Counted from the first letter of the stretch, positions 18,651 to 27,773 are shown. The stretch is DNA of 64,000 bases from an uncultured Ilyobacter sp. (GCF_963663625.1 NZ_OY760438.1:620001-684000), one strand, 5' to 3'. The notes: a model not told the origin generated them from the letters alone. Numbers and translations: made by a program.

Positions 18651-19635
18651 CTTTTATGCAGTAGGAATAGATCATAAAAAAGTAGATATGGGTGGAAGAG
18701 AGAATTTTATTAAGAAAAACCCAACTGAAATTTTTGATGAACTCCTTAAAAATAAAAAAATAAAGGGTTATGTAAACCTTTCCACATGTCTTAGGATAGA
18801 ATACTATCTCCATGTAGAGGAAGGGTTCACAGAGGATGAAATAGTGGGTCTTTTCCCAAGCCAGGAGGAACTCTTTGTAAAGCGTGGGGAAAATGCACTT
18901 CACTATCTTTTTAGGGTTATCTGCGGATTTGAATCTGTGATAAAAGGAGAGGATCAGATCCTGGCCCAGGTGAAAAAATCTCACTGTGATGCTGTAGAGG
19001 AGGAGACCACTTCAAAGGTATTAAATGTGATATTTAATAAGGCTATAGAGGTTGGTAAAAAATTTAGAAATGAGAGCCGGATAGCACATAACGCACTTTC
19101 ATTAGAGGCAATATCTCTTAAATTTATAAAAAACAATGTAGAGAATATTGAGGATAAAAAGATACTTATACTTGGTGTTGGAGACCTTTCTCAAGGTATA
19201 CTCTATCTTCTCAAAAAGAGTAAAGTAAAAAATATAGTTGTTACAAACAGAAGTCATCACAAAGCCCTTGTCTTGAAGGACAGCTATGATGTAGATGTGA
19301 TAACCTTTGATCAAAAGGTGGAGATGGCTATAGACAGCGACGTGATAGTAAGTGCCACATCGGCTCCGCATTTTATACTTAAAAGTGAAGAATTGATGGA
19401 AAGACTCAATGACGGAAGAAAGAGGTTCTTTTTAGACCTTGCAGTACCTAGAGATATTGACGATAAACTTGGAGAGCTTCCCAATGTAGAGATATATAAT
19501 CTAGATCATATATGGGAAACTTATGAAAAAAACGTTACTAAAAGAGAGAACAGACTAAAAGAATATTCCCACCTCATCACAGAACAGATAGAAAATGTGA
19601 AAAAGTGGTTTGAATACAGGGAAAGGATAGCCTAA
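18637..19635 (+). CDS. hemA: Glutamyl-tRNA reductase, short form
   Basis: 332 residues. The N-terminal catalytic domain has Cys51 in NLSTCLRIEYY (the usual STCNRTE has become STCLRIE), GEDQILAQVKKS, then an NADPH domain with ILGVGDLSQGILYLL and VTNRSHHKA, FFLDLAVPRDID. The protein stops in the connecting spinal helix (residue 332), whereas typical enzymes are about 400-430 residues and end with a dimerisation domain. It makes glutamate-1-semialdehyde from Glu-tRNA, first step of the C5 route. ATGs at 18637 and 18643 are both possible starts. It overlaps cobD by 14 bases. Confidence 0.9.
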   Translation: MRMDNFYAVGIDHKKVDMGGRENFIKKNPTEIFDELLKNKKIKGYVNLSTCLRIEYYLHVEEGFTEDEIVGLFPSQEELFVKRGENALHYLFRVICGFESVIKGEDQILAQVKKSHCDAVEEETTSKVLNVIFNKAIEVGKKFRNESRIAHNALSLEAISLKFIKNNVENIEDKKILILGVGDLSQGILYLLKKSKVKNIVVTNRSHHKALVLKDSYDVDVITFDQKVEMAIDSDVIVSATSAPHFILKSEELMERLNDGRKRFFLDLAVPRDIDDKLGELPNVEIYNLDHIWETYEKNVTKRENRLKEYSHLITEQIENVKKWFEYRERIA

Positions 19636-20546
19636 TGATGAAGAAAAATAAAGTGGTAATAGGAACTAGAGGAAGCTTACTTGCTGTGGCTCAGTCAAAA
19701 AATGTAAGATCAATGCTGCAGGAAAAATATCCAGAAATAGAATTTGAGATTAAAGAGATAGTAACTACAGGGGACGTTGACCTAAGAACCAACTGGAACA
19801 ACAGTGACACTTCTCTTAAAAGCCTTTTCACAAAGGAGATAGAAAAAGAACTGCTAGAGGAAACTATTCACCTAGCAGTTCATTCTATGAAAGATATGCC
19901 GGCAGAAAGTCCAGCAGGACTGATCTGTGGTGCCATCCCTAAAAGGGAGGACTACAGAGATGTGGTGGTATCAAAAACAGGTGCTAAACTTTCTGAACTT
20001 CCAGCAGGATCTGTAGTTGGGACAAGTTCTCTAAGAAGAACAATGGCTGTAAAAGAGATGAGGCCTGATCTGGTTATAGAGCCTATAAGAGGGAACATAC
20101 ATACAAGACTGAGAAAACTTAAAGAGGAAAATTTTGATGCAATAGTACTGGCAGCTGCAGGTCTAAAAAGAGTGGGCCTTGAAGGTGAGATAACTCAGTA
20201 TCTAGAAACTTTTGAGATGATGCCGGCTCCTGCCCAAGGAGCTCTTTGTATACAGTGCAAAGAAGATGATGCTTTTATAAGAGAGATACTATCTTCTATA
20301 ACAGACAGGGAAGTAGAAGAAGTAGTAGAGATAGAAAGAGAGTTCTCTAAAATATTTGACGGAGGCTGTCATACTCCTATGGGATGCAGCGGTGAAATAT
20401 TAGGAGATGAGATCTGCCTCAAAGGAATGTACTGCCATGAAGGTGTAGTATATAAAGGAGAACTTACAGGGAAAAGAGAAGAGGGAAAAACACTTGCTCA
20501 AAAACTTGCAGGAATTATTAGGGGGCAGATTAATGAACAAAGGTAA
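19635..20546 (+). CDS. hemC: Hydroxymethylbilane synthase (porphobilinogen deaminase)
   Basis: 303 residues. IGTRGSLLAVAQSKNV at the N-terminus, HSMKDMPAE, GTSSLRRTMAV, RGNIHTRLRKL and the dipyrromethane-cofactor cysteine Cys245 in GGCHTPMG are all present. It joins four porphobilinogens into hydroxymethylbilane. The start (ATGATG) overlaps the hemA stop; the 3' end overlaps cobA-hemD by 14 bases. Confidence 0.95.
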   Translation: MMKKNKVVIGTRGSLLAVAQSKNVRSMLQEKYPEIEFEIKEIVTTGDVDLRTNWNNSDTSLKSLFTKEIEKELLEETIHLAVHSMKDMPAESPAGLICGAIPKREDYRDVVVSKTGAKLSELPAGSVVGTSSLRRTMAVKEMRPDLVIEPIRGNIHTRLRKLKEENFDAIVLAAAGLKRVGLEGEITQYLETFEMMPAPAQGALCIQCKEDDAFIREILSSITDREVEEVVEIEREFSKIFDGGCHTPMGCSGEILGDEICLKGMYCHEGVVYKGELTGKREEGKTLAQKLAGIIRGQINEQR

Positions 20547-22005
20547 GGTTTATATCGTGGGAGCAGGACCCGGGGACATGGAGCTTCTAACACTAAAAGC
20601 TAAAAGATGCGTGGAAGAGGCTGATTGTATAGTCTATGACAGGCTTATAAATAAAAGAATTCTAAAATTTGCAAAACCTGATGCAGAGCTTATCTATCTA
20701 GGAAAGCTCAACACAGAAGGTGGGGTGATCCAGGACGAGATTAACCAGACTCTTGTGAGGGAAGCTCTAAAGGGCAAAATTGTGACAAGATTAAAAGGCG
20801 GAGACCCCTTTGTATTTGGTAGAGGTGGAGAGGAGATACAGGAAATATTAAAAGAAGAAATTCCTTTTGAAGTTGTTCCTGGAATAACATCTTCGATATC
20901 TGTTCCTGCTTACTCTGGTATTCCTGTGACTCACAGGGGAATATCTAGGTCTTTTCATGTGTTTACAGGTCACACAATGGAAGACGGAGGATGGCACAAT
21001 TTTGAGGCCATTGCCAAGCTGCAGGGGACCTTGGTTTTCTTGATGGGTGTAAAAAATCTTGATTTTATTACCGGGGATCTAATGAAAAACGGAAAAGATC
21101 CCGAAACCCCTGTAGGGATAATAGAAAAAGGAAGTACCTCTAGGCAGAGAGTCATAAGAGGAACTCTTTCAAATATAGTGGAGATTGCCAAAAAAGAAGA
21201 TGTAAAACCACCTGCTATAATAATCATAGGAGGAGTTGTAAACCTTCGTGAAGAGTTTAACTGGTTTGAAAAAAAAGAACTTTTTGGTAAAAAGATACTA
21301 GTAACAAGAGATGAAAAACAGGCTGAAGCTATGAGCAGCATCATAGAAAAAAAAGGCGGAGAGGCGGTAGAACTTCCTCTTATTCAGATAGATGATCAGA
21401 TGAAGGAATTTGATTACTCAGAGATAAAAAAATATACCTGTCTTCTTTTTAATTCGCAAAATGGAGTGAGAAGTTTCTTCAGATATCTTCCTGACATGAG
21501 ATTATTGGGGGATATAAAGATAGGTGTGGTAGGAGTAAAGACTAAGGAAGAGCTTTCTAAAGTCAAACTCGTTCCGGACTTTATGCCTGAAGAGTATACA
21601 GGAGAACTTCTTGCAGAAGAGGCTGCCAATTATACAAAAGAGGGAGATGGAATTTTATTTGTAACCTCTGATATATCTCCTAGTAATCCTGAGGAGTGGA
21701 GTGCGAAGTACGGGAGAAACTTTGAAAAGATAGCTGCTTATAAAACAGTAAAAGTGAAAAAAGATAAAAATGAAGTTACAGAAGCACTAAAAGGTGTGGA
21801 CATCGTCACATTCTTGAGTTCTTCTACTGTAGAGGCCTTTGTAGAGAGCCTAGATGGAGACCTCGATGAAGTGAAAGGAATAAAATTTGCATCCATAGGA
21901 CCTGTGACAAGTGAGACCATGAAAAAATTGGGATTAACTGTAGATATAGAGGCTAAGGAATTTACTGCAAATGGAATTCTTAAAGCCATTGAGGAGGCTA
22001 TGTAA
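20533..22005 (+). CDS. cobA-hemD: Fused uroporphyrinogen-III C-methyltransferase / uroporphyrinogen-III synthase
   Basis: 490 residues with two enzymes in series. Residues ~4-240: SUMT domain (IVGAGPGDMELLTLKA, RLKGGDPFVFGRGGEE, VPGITSSISVPAYSGIPVTHR), which makes precorrin-2. Residues ~255-490: HemD domain (KILVTRDEKQAEAMSSIIE, LLFNSQNGVRSFF, a C-terminal FLSSSTVEAFV), which closes hydroxymethylbilane to uroporphyrinogen III. The fusion is common in Firmicutes and Fusobacteria. I choose ATG 20533, with AGGGGG seven bases upstream, over an upstream TTG at 20494. The final A of the stop is shared with the hemB start. Confidence 0.94.
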   Translation: MNKGKVYIVGAGPGDMELLTLKAKRCVEEADCIVYDRLINKRILKFAKPDAELIYLGKLNTEGGVIQDEINQTLVREALKGKIVTRLKGGDPFVFGRGGEEIQEILKEEIPFEVVPGITSSISVPAYSGIPVTHRGISRSFHVFTGHTMEDGGWHNFEAIAKLQGTLVFLMGVKNLDFITGDLMKNGKDPETPVGIIEKGSTSRQRVIRGTLSNIVEIAKKEDVKPPAIIIIGGVVNLREEFNWFEKKELFGKKILVTRDEKQAEAMSSIIEKKGGEAVELPLIQIDDQMKEFDYSEIKKYTCLLFNSQNGVRSFFRYLPDMRLLGDIKIGVVGVKTKEELSKVKLVPDFMPEEYTGELLAEEAANYTKEGDGILFVTSDISPSNPEEWSAKYGRNFEKIAAYKTVKVKKDKNEVTEALKGVDIVTFLSSSTVEAFVESLDGDLDEVKGIKFASIGPVTSETMKKLGLTVDIEAKEFTANGILKAIEEAM

Positions 22006-22982
22006 TGTTTAAAAGACACAGAAGACTCAGAAGCAGCCAGGTTATGAGGGATATGGTTAAGGATATTTATATAGATGTCAGGGACTTTGTGTATCCCCTC
22101 TTTATAGAGGAGGAGAAGGGAATAAAAAAAGAGATCCCTTCTATGCCTGGACAGTATAGAATATCTCTTGATATGTTAGAGCCCGAGCTAGATGAGATAT
22201 GGAATCTAGGGATCAGAAGTGTATTGCTTTTCGGAATACCCATTGAAAAAGACCCCATGGGAAAAGAAGCATATAATGATTTTGGAGTAGTACAGGAAGC
22301 TGTGAGACTCATAAAAAAATTACATCCTGAAATGCTTGTGATAACAGATGTGTGTATGTGTGAATATACTTCTCACGGCCATTGTGGAATCCTGAGCGGA
22401 CCTCATGTACTGAACGACGAAACATTGTATTATCTTTCTAAAATAGCTGTTTCTCATGCCAAGGCAGGAGCGGACATGGTAGCTCCGTCAGATATGATGG
22501 ACGGTAGAATTCAGGCCATGAGAAAGGCTCTAGACAACGAAGGGTTCATAAATACCCCTATAATGTCCTACAGTGTAAAATACGCCTCATCATTTTACGG
22601 TCCTTTCCGTGATGCAGCAGATTCTGCTCCCTCTTTCGGAGACAGAAAGACTTATCAGATGGATTTTAGAAGTACGAAAGAAGCTCTTCGAGAGGCAGAG
22701 GCTGATCTAGAAGAGGGTGCTGACATACTCATAGTAAAACCTGCTTTAGCTTATCTAGATGTAATAAAGAGACTCTACAGAAGGTATGATGTCCCTATTG
22801 CAGCCTATAATGTAAGTGCAGAATACTCTATGGTAAAAGCTGCAGCAGAAAAGGGCTGGATAGATGAAAAGGGAATTGTTGTAGAAAAGATGTATGCCTT
22901 AAAGAGAGCTGGAGCTTCTATAATAATAACTTATCATGCAAAAGATATAGCGAGATGGCTCAAGAATAACGAGATTGACTAA
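22005..22982 (+). CDS. hemB: Porphobilinogen synthase (delta-aminolevulinate dehydratase)
   Basis: 325 residues. Schiff-base lysines lie in YSVKYASSFYGPFRDA and ILIVKPALAYLD; the cysteine cluster DVCMCEYTSHGHCGI is the zinc-type active site. Two 5-aminolevulinates are condensed to porphobilinogen. ATG overlaps the cobA-hemD stop. It lies before hemL, which makes its substrate. Confidence 0.95.
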   Translation: MFKRHRRLRSSQVMRDMVKDIYIDVRDFVYPLFIEEEKGIKKEIPSMPGQYRISLDMLEPELDEIWNLGIRSVLLFGIPIEKDPMGKEAYNDFGVVQEAVRLIKKLHPEMLVITDVCMCEYTSHGHCGILSGPHVLNDETLYYLSKIAVSHAKAGADMVAPSDMMDGRIQAMRKALDNEGFINTPIMSYSVKYASSFYGPFRDAADSAPSFGDRKTYQMDFRSTKEALREAEADLEEGADILIVKPALAYLDVIKRLYRRYDVPIAAYNVSAEYSMVKAAAEKGWIDEKGIVVEKMYALKRAGASIIITYHAKDIARWLKNNEID

Positions 22983-22994
22983 GGAGTGAAATTG

Positions 22995-24296
22995 ATGAGA
23001 TATAAAAATTCTGCTGAAATTTTTGAAAGAGCAAAAAAAGTAATTCCAGGGGGGGTAAACAGTCCTGTAAGAGCCTTTGGATCGGTAAATAAAAGTTATC
23101 CCATCTTTGCCAAAAGAGCAAAGGGAAGCAAAATCTGGTGTGAAGATAATAATGAATATATAGACTACATCTGCTCGTGGGGACCTATGATATTAGGACA
23201 CAACCATGAGAGGGTAGTAGCAGGTGTAAGAGAGGCTATAGAGGACGGAAGTTCTTTTGGTCTTCCTACAAAGATGGAGGTAGAACTGGCTGAGCTTGTG
23301 ATAAAGTGCTATCCTTCCATAGAAAAAATAAGACTTACAACTTCTGGTACAGAGGCGACTATGGCTGCAGTTAGGCTGGCAAGGGCCTACACAAAGAAAA
23401 ATAAGATATTAAAATTTGAAGGGTGTTATCACGGGCATTCTGATTCTCTCATGGTAAAAGCTGGATCAGGCCTACTTACTGACGGATACCAGGACAGCAA
23501 CGGTATCACAGAGGGGACTATAAGGGACACCCTTACACTTCCTTTTGGAAGGCTTGACCTTGTAGAGGAACTCTTTGCAAAAGATGAAGACATAGCCTGT
23601 ATCATAATGGAGCCTATTCCTGCCAATATGGGGATTATAGAGACAGATGTAGAATTCCTAAAAGGTATCAGAGAGTTGTGTACAGCCAATAATACAGTAC
23701 TAATTTTTGATGAAGTAATAAGCGGGTTCAGACTGGCTCTAGGCGGGGCTCAAGAGCTCTACGAAGTGACTCCGGACTTGACTACTCTTGGGAAAATTAT
23801 AGGGGGAGGATATCCTGTAGGCGCCTTTGGAGGAAAGAATGAACTGATGGACATGATCGCTCCTGTAGGGGATGTGTATCATGCAGGAACTCTGTCTGGG
23901 AACCCGGTTTCAGTGAGGGCAGGATATGAAACTATAAGTATCTTATTAGAGAACAAAGATACTCTCTATAGAGAACTAAAAGAAAAAGTAGATTATATTA
24001 CTTCAAATATTGAGAAAATCTCCGAAAAAAATGGTGTTCCTGTGTGTATAAATAAACTGGGATCACTTTTCACAATATTTTTCACAGAAAAAGAAGAGAT
24101 AAAGACTCTAGATGATGTTATAGAAACCGACGGAGAAAAATATGCAAGGTATTTTAATGTGATGCTCGATTCTGGTGTGGTTACTCCCCCTTCTAAATAC
24201 GAGGCTCATTTTGTATCGGCAGCTCACACAAAAGATGATATGGATAAGACTTTAGAGATTATTGATAAGGCTTTTGAAGAGATCTCTAAAATGTAA
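22995..24296 (+). CDS. hemL: Glutamate-1-semialdehyde 2,1-aminomutase
   Basis: 433 residues, class III PLP aminotransferase fold. VIPGGVNSPVRAF at the start, TTSGTEATMAAVRLAR, FDEVISGFR and PLP-lysine Lys267 in TTLGKIIGGGYPVGAFGG identify HemL. It converts glutamate-1-semialdehyde (from HemA) to 5-aminolevulinate. The start is taken at ATG 22995 because AGGAG (22982-22986) is eight bases upstream and overlaps the alternative GTG at 22986. Last gene of the B12 operon. Confidence 0.95.
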   Translation: MRYKNSAEIFERAKKVIPGGVNSPVRAFGSVNKSYPIFAKRAKGSKIWCEDNNEYIDYICSWGPMILGHNHERVVAGVREAIEDGSSFGLPTKMEVELAELVIKCYPSIEKIRLTTSGTEATMAAVRLARAYTKKNKILKFEGCYHGHSDSLMVKAGSGLLTDGYQDSNGITEGTIRDTLTLPFGRLDLVEELFAKDEDIACIIMEPIPANMGIIETDVEFLKGIRELCTANNTVLIFDEVISGFRLALGGAQELYEVTPDLTTLGKIIGGGYPVGAFGGKNELMDMIAPVGDVYHAGTLSGNPVSVRAGYETISILLENKDTLYRELKEKVDYITSNIEKISEKNGVPVCINKLGSLFTIFFTEKEEIKTLDDVIETDGEKYARYFNVMLDSGVVTPPSKYEAHFVSAAHTKDDMDKTLEIIDKAFEEISKM

Positions 24297-24299
24297 TAA

Positions 24300-24336
24300 A
24301 AACCCCGGCGGAATTAAAATCAGCTGGGGTTTTTAT
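24300..24336 (+). terminator. Intrinsic terminator of the cobalamin operon
   Basis: ACCCCGGC (24302-24309) pairs with GCTGGGGT (24323-24330; one G-T wobble), followed by TTTTT. It lies directly after hemL and closes the 17.5-kb transcription unit. Confidence 0.8.
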
Positions 24337-24365
24337 ATGAAAATAAATTAATATGACTATCTGAT

Positions 24366-25280
24366 CTAGAATATACTTAGAGATAATTCATCTGAAAGGT
24401 CCTCCAAAAGAGCCTCTCCAGCTATGGGATTGCCCTTTTCATCGAGAGCCGGGCTAAAGACCCCTATACCCATCTTTCCTGGAACCACAGACATTATTCC
24501 GCCCCCGACTCCTGATTTTGAAGGGATTCCTACTCTCAAGGCAAATTCTCCTGATCCGTCGTACATGCCGCATGTTATCATGAGAGTCTTTGCGATTTTT
24601 GCAATACGTTCACTGACTACTCTTTCTCCGTTGCTCATTACACCGCCTCTTGCTAAAAACAATCCGATTTTTGTAAGATCCTTTGCAGTGACCTCTATAG
24701 AGCACTGTTTGAAGTAAACTTCTAATGCGTCTTCCGCTTCACCATCTATATAGCCTTCGCCCTTCATGAAATAAGCCATGGCTCTGTTTTTATTACCGGT
24801 TCTTTTTTCTCCTAAATATACATCATTATTTATTTCAAGAGTTTCATTTTCTGATATTTTTCTAAAAAAGTTTAAAAGTCTGTCAAACCTCTCCTGGTTG
24901 TCAGCTCCTTTAATCAGTGCACTGGTGGCTATGGCTCCTGCATTTATCATAGGATTAAAAGGCTTGTGACTTTTGCAGGTCTCCAGTTTTTGTATGGAGT
25001 TAAAGGCATCTCCGGTGGGTTCCATCCCCACTTTAGAGAAGACATGTTCCTCTCCGTGATCAAGTATTGCCAGCATGAGTGTTATTGGTTTTGATACGCT
25101 TTGTATGGTGAATTTTACATCGTAGTCGCCTATTGAGTATATGGTACCATTAGTCTTAATGATACAAAGTCCAAGAGCATGTTTATTGGATTTTTCAAGT
25201 CCAGGGATGTAGTTGGCTACATTACCAAGTTCACTTATACCTCTGTTTTTTTCAACTAAACTTTTTAGAAATTTCTTCAT
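24366..25280 (-). CDS. glsA: Glutaminase
   Basis: 304 residues of the serine-dependent beta-lactamase-fold glutaminase family. The catalytic Ser61-x-x-Lys64 is in IQSVSKPITLM; PFNPMINAGAIATSALI and the late PSKSGVGGGI are diagnostic. It hydrolyses glutamine to glutamate and ammonia in the cytoplasm. The start is the ATG at 25280 because AGGAGG lies eight bases ahead; the same frame stays open another 36 codons upstream but that stretch is hydrophobic, AT-rich promoter DNA. Upstream is a palindrome I propose as the site for the neighbouring Crp/Fnr-type regulator. Confidence 0.93.
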   Translation of the reverse strand: MKKFLKSLVEKNRGISELGNVANYIPGLEKSNKHALGLCIIKTNGTIYSIGDYDVKFTIQSVSKPITLMLAILDHGEEHVFSKVGMEPTGDAFNSIQKLETCKSHKPFNPMINAGAIATSALIKGADNQERFDRLLNFFRKISENETLEINNDVYLGEKRTGNKNRAMAYFMKGEGYIDGEAEDALEVYFKQCSIEVTAKDLTKIGLFLARGGVMSNGERVVSERIAKIAKTLMITCGMYDGSGEFALRVGIPSKSGVGGGIMSVVPGKMGIGVFSPALDEKGNPIAGEALLEDLSDELSLSIF

Positions 25281-25326
25281 TTTACATCCTCCTATACATT
25301 TGGTACATAGTATAACCTTTAAAAAA

Positions 25327-25368
25327 ATTATACAGCTAAAAAAATAAAAGAATGTATTTTTTAATACA
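25327..25368 (-). promoter_or_regulatory. glsA promoter with candidate Crp/Fnr-type operator
   Basis: On the minus strand a TATAAT -10 (25327-25332) has no recognisable -35 box. Instead, TGTATT-N4-AATACA (25353-25368; the repeat extends to 8-bp arms, 25351-25370) ends 20 bases before the -10. That places the palindrome centre at about -40.5, the position of an activator site in a class II promoter. A sister site precedes the dipeptidase gene. Confidence 0.55.
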
Positions 25369-25449
25369 TTTAATGAAAAAAATGTCATTATGTACTGTAA
25401 TTAAGCTTTATTTTTAGGTTGAATTTATAATAGATGTTTTATTATAAAC

Positions 25450-26139
25450 TTAATCTTTTCTTATTTTTTCTCTATATTCCTTTAGCTTATCTATATCTAA
25501 AATAAAAATTTTTTTGGGATTGATTTCTATGATTTTTCTATCCTTTAATTTATTAAAAATTTTAGTTACAAGATATCTGGAAGTATTTGTATTGCTTGCT
25601 ATATTTTCATGAGTATAACCTTCAATGAGGATATTTTTTACTTTATTAGGATCTTGTGTGGCGCCAATCCTCAAAATAAATTCTACTATTCTTTCTTCGC
25701 TGGAGTAGAATTTATTGTAAACTAAATGAAGCAAGGTGATGTTGTAAGCTCTTGCCATACTGGTGGTGAAGTATAAATAATAATCTGGGTTTGTTTTCAG
25801 TAATTTTTGAACTATAATTTTTGGAACAAAAGAAATCTGGGTATCTTTTGTGAAATGAATCGTGTAGTTTTGCGTCAGGTTAGAAAGCATTTCAATTTCT
25901 CCAAGCACACCTCCACTTTTAATACGATATATTAACTGCTCTTTACCTGAAATCTCTTCCAAGCTTACATCAATTTCTCCATTTTGAATTATGAGAAGTT
26001 CCTTTCCAGCATCGAAACATAAGATATCATTTTTAAAGAATTTTTTTATTTTTCCTAAAACTCCAACTTTATTTAAAAAGAAGTTACTTACTTCTTCAAA
26101 TTTAGTTTTATCAAATAATTCCAAATATTCTCTATTCAT
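25450..26139 (-). CDS. Crp/Fnr-family transcriptional regulator
   Basis: 229 residues: an N-terminal cyclic-nucleotide-binding-like beta-roll (about 20-125), the long dimerisation helix (about 125-150), and a C-terminal winged helix-turn-helix (174-204, GYTHENIASNTNTSRYLVTKIF). The only cysteine is Cys41, so the N-terminal iron-sulfur cluster of true FNR is absent; cAMP-contact residues are not obviously kept either. Ligand unknown. It lies between glutaminase and an amino-acid transporter/dipeptidase operon, both carrying a TGTRTT-N4-AAYACA palindrome, so it is likely their local activator (inference). Confidence 0.85.
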   Translation of the reverse strand: MNREYLELFDKTKFEEVSNFFLNKVGVLGKIKKFFKNDILCFDAGKELLIIQNGEIDVSLEEISGKEQLIYRIKSGGVLGEIEMLSNLTQNYTIHFTKDTQISFVPKIIVQKLLKTNPDYYLYFTTSMARAYNITLLHLVYNKFYSSEERIVEFILRIGATQDPNKVKNILIEGYTHENIASNTNTSRYLVTKIFNKLKDRKIIEINPKKIFILDIDKLKEYREKIRKD

Positions 26140-26229
26140 AATTTTCTCCTAAAAAATATAATGATGAAAATAAAGATGGTGTACTATTTGATTTTACCAC
26201 TAAAAAATAAAAATATAAATATGTTATAT

Positions 26230-26280
26230 AAAAGTAGGCGAATAAAGCCCCTTTAAGACAAGTTATTCGGCTACTTTTAA
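26230..26280 (-). terminator. Probable terminator of the transporter operon
   Basis: Arms AAAGTAGGCGAATAA (26231-26245) and TTATTCGGCTACTTT (26264-26278) pair over 15 bp with one mismatch. On the minus strand it follows the transporter stop at 26296 and leads into TTTTATATAA. The loop is long (about 18 nt) so it may be less efficient than the others. Confidence 0.55.
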
Positions 26281-26295
26281 TTTTTTAATAACAGA

Positions 26296-27735
26296 CTAAC
26301 TTTTCATATTCTTCTGAGCAGCAAGAGCAGCTCTTTTTAGATTAAAGTCCTTTAGGATTATACCCACTATAACCAAGATTAGCGGGCCTCCGTATGTCAT
26401 AAGTATTGATTTGACTGCTTCACCAGTTGTTTCAGCCCCTATAACATAGTCTAGTCCTGCTCCAAAAAATCCTGCCAGAGAAAACAAAATTACAATTACT
26501 GAAGCTGTCATATAAGCAGTTTTAGTTTTAAAAAAAGTGTATTCTCCTTCCAGTCCCTTTAACCTGAAATTCATATAAGCAAAACCGATAATCAAATAAG
26601 GGAGTACAAGAGACAGTGCTGATAAATCAGTAATTAGTTTGAAGAAACCGTCTATTGATTCTAATCCTAGAAGCGGAATTGCAATAAGAATAATTACCAC
26701 TAAGGCTTGTATCCATAGAGCGTTTATAAGACTTCCCTTTTCATCTGTTTTTGTAAGTAATTTTGGAAAAATATTTTCAGGAACTTCAGAGAACATAGCC
26801 TTTATTGGAGATTCTATCCATAAAGTATAAGCCGCGATAGAAGTTATGGTAAGAATCAGGGCATAAATCTGTACGATGATCTTTCCATTTAAACCCCAGT
26901 TTTGGGCAAGGACCTTATATACTACAAAACTGGCATCCTTTAAACCTGCATCAGACAAAGCTTCGGGAGATGCTACCAAAAAGACAGTAGCAGACCCTAT
27001 AACATAAGATGCGGCAATAAGGATTGTAGCCATTATAACCCCTCTTGGAAATGTTTTCTTGGCATTTTTCACCTTATCTATATATGTTCCACCTACTTCA
27101 GCTCCAGCAACTGCAAATAGAAGCCATGAAAAAGTAGCAAAATAAGTCACATTAAATTCTGGTATCATTTTTTCAATTGTTACTTCACTTGCAGAAGGAG
27201 TGCCTTTAAAAAATCCTACGATTGCAAAAAGAATGAACAGAACAGTTGCTCCCAGAGTAAACTTTCCTCCGATGTCACTTATTTTCGAAAATTTTTCAAC
27301 ACCTTTTGTTGCTATCCAAGTCAATAGGATACACATTAAAATACCAATTAATGGCAACATGTAAGTGTTGGAATTGTTGAATCTGTTTTCTCCGAAAAGA
27401 GCCCAGGATGCAAATACGGGTATTCTGGAAAATACAAATTGAAGATAAAACAGGTTTGCTATAAAATATGACCATGTTCCTATAAAAGCCCACTTATTAC
27501 CCAGACCGCTTTTTATCCAGGTATAAATTCCCCCTGTTTCATTCGTGTGTGCGTCGGCTAATTCTGCGAACATGATAGCCATAGGTAAAAAGTAAAATAA
27601 AGCAATCAAAAACCAAGATGGTATTGCTGCCGGTCCAAGATAAACGGCGTTATTGGTGATATTTGTAAAACCAAATGTTGGAACAAATATCAACATGACA
27701 AGTGACCAAAACCCTAATTTGTTATTTTCTTCCAT
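26296..27735 (-). CDS. APC-superfamily amino-acid transporter (glutamate:GABA antiporter/YjeM-like)
   Basis: 479 residues with about 12 membrane helices. The N-terminal FGFTNITNNAVYLGPAAIPSW and ETGGIYTWIKSGLGNKWAF correspond to the substrate-binding helix 1 and helix 2 regions of APC permeases; the whole resembles the glutamate:GABA antiporter/YjeM branch. It probably exchanges or imports an amino acid at the inner membrane. Only 38 bases separate it from the dipeptidase gene upstream on the same strand, so the two form an operon. Its substrate is not determined; a glutamate link is suggested by the glutaminase next door. Confidence 0.82.
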   Translation of the reverse strand: MEENNKLGFWSLVMLIFVPTFGFTNITNNAVYLGPAAIPSWFLIALFYFLPMAIMFAELADAHTNETGGIYTWIKSGLGNKWAFIGTWSYFIANLFYLQFVFSRIPVFASWALFGENRFNNSNTYMLPLIGILMCILLTWIATKGVEKFSKISDIGGKFTLGATVLFILFAIVGFFKGTPSASEVTIEKMIPEFNVTYFATFSWLLFAVAGAEVGGTYIDKVKNAKKTFPRGVIMATILIAASYVIGSATVFLVASPEALSDAGLKDASFVVYKVLAQNWGLNGKIIVQIYALILTITSIAAYTLWIESPIKAMFSEVPENIFPKLLTKTDEKGSLINALWIQALVVIILIAIPLLGLESIDGFFKLITDLSALSLVLPYLIIGFAYMNFRLKGLEGEYTFFKTKTAYMTASVIVILFSLAGFFGAGLDYVIGAETTGEAVKSILMTYGGPLILVIVGIILKDFNLKRAALAAQKNMKS

Positions 27736-27773
27736 GATAATCCTCCTTAATAATATTTAATTTATTTAAAAAA

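Noticed and set aside
25281..25388. 36-codon N-terminal extension of glutaminase
   Set aside because: The extension spans the -10 element and the AGGAGG site of the ATG at 25280 and is not part of the family's conserved length.
25450..26139. Oxygen sensor FNR
   Set aside because: Only one cysteine (Cys41) is present, so no 4Fe-4S cluster of the FNR type can be made; the call stays at Crp/Fnr family.
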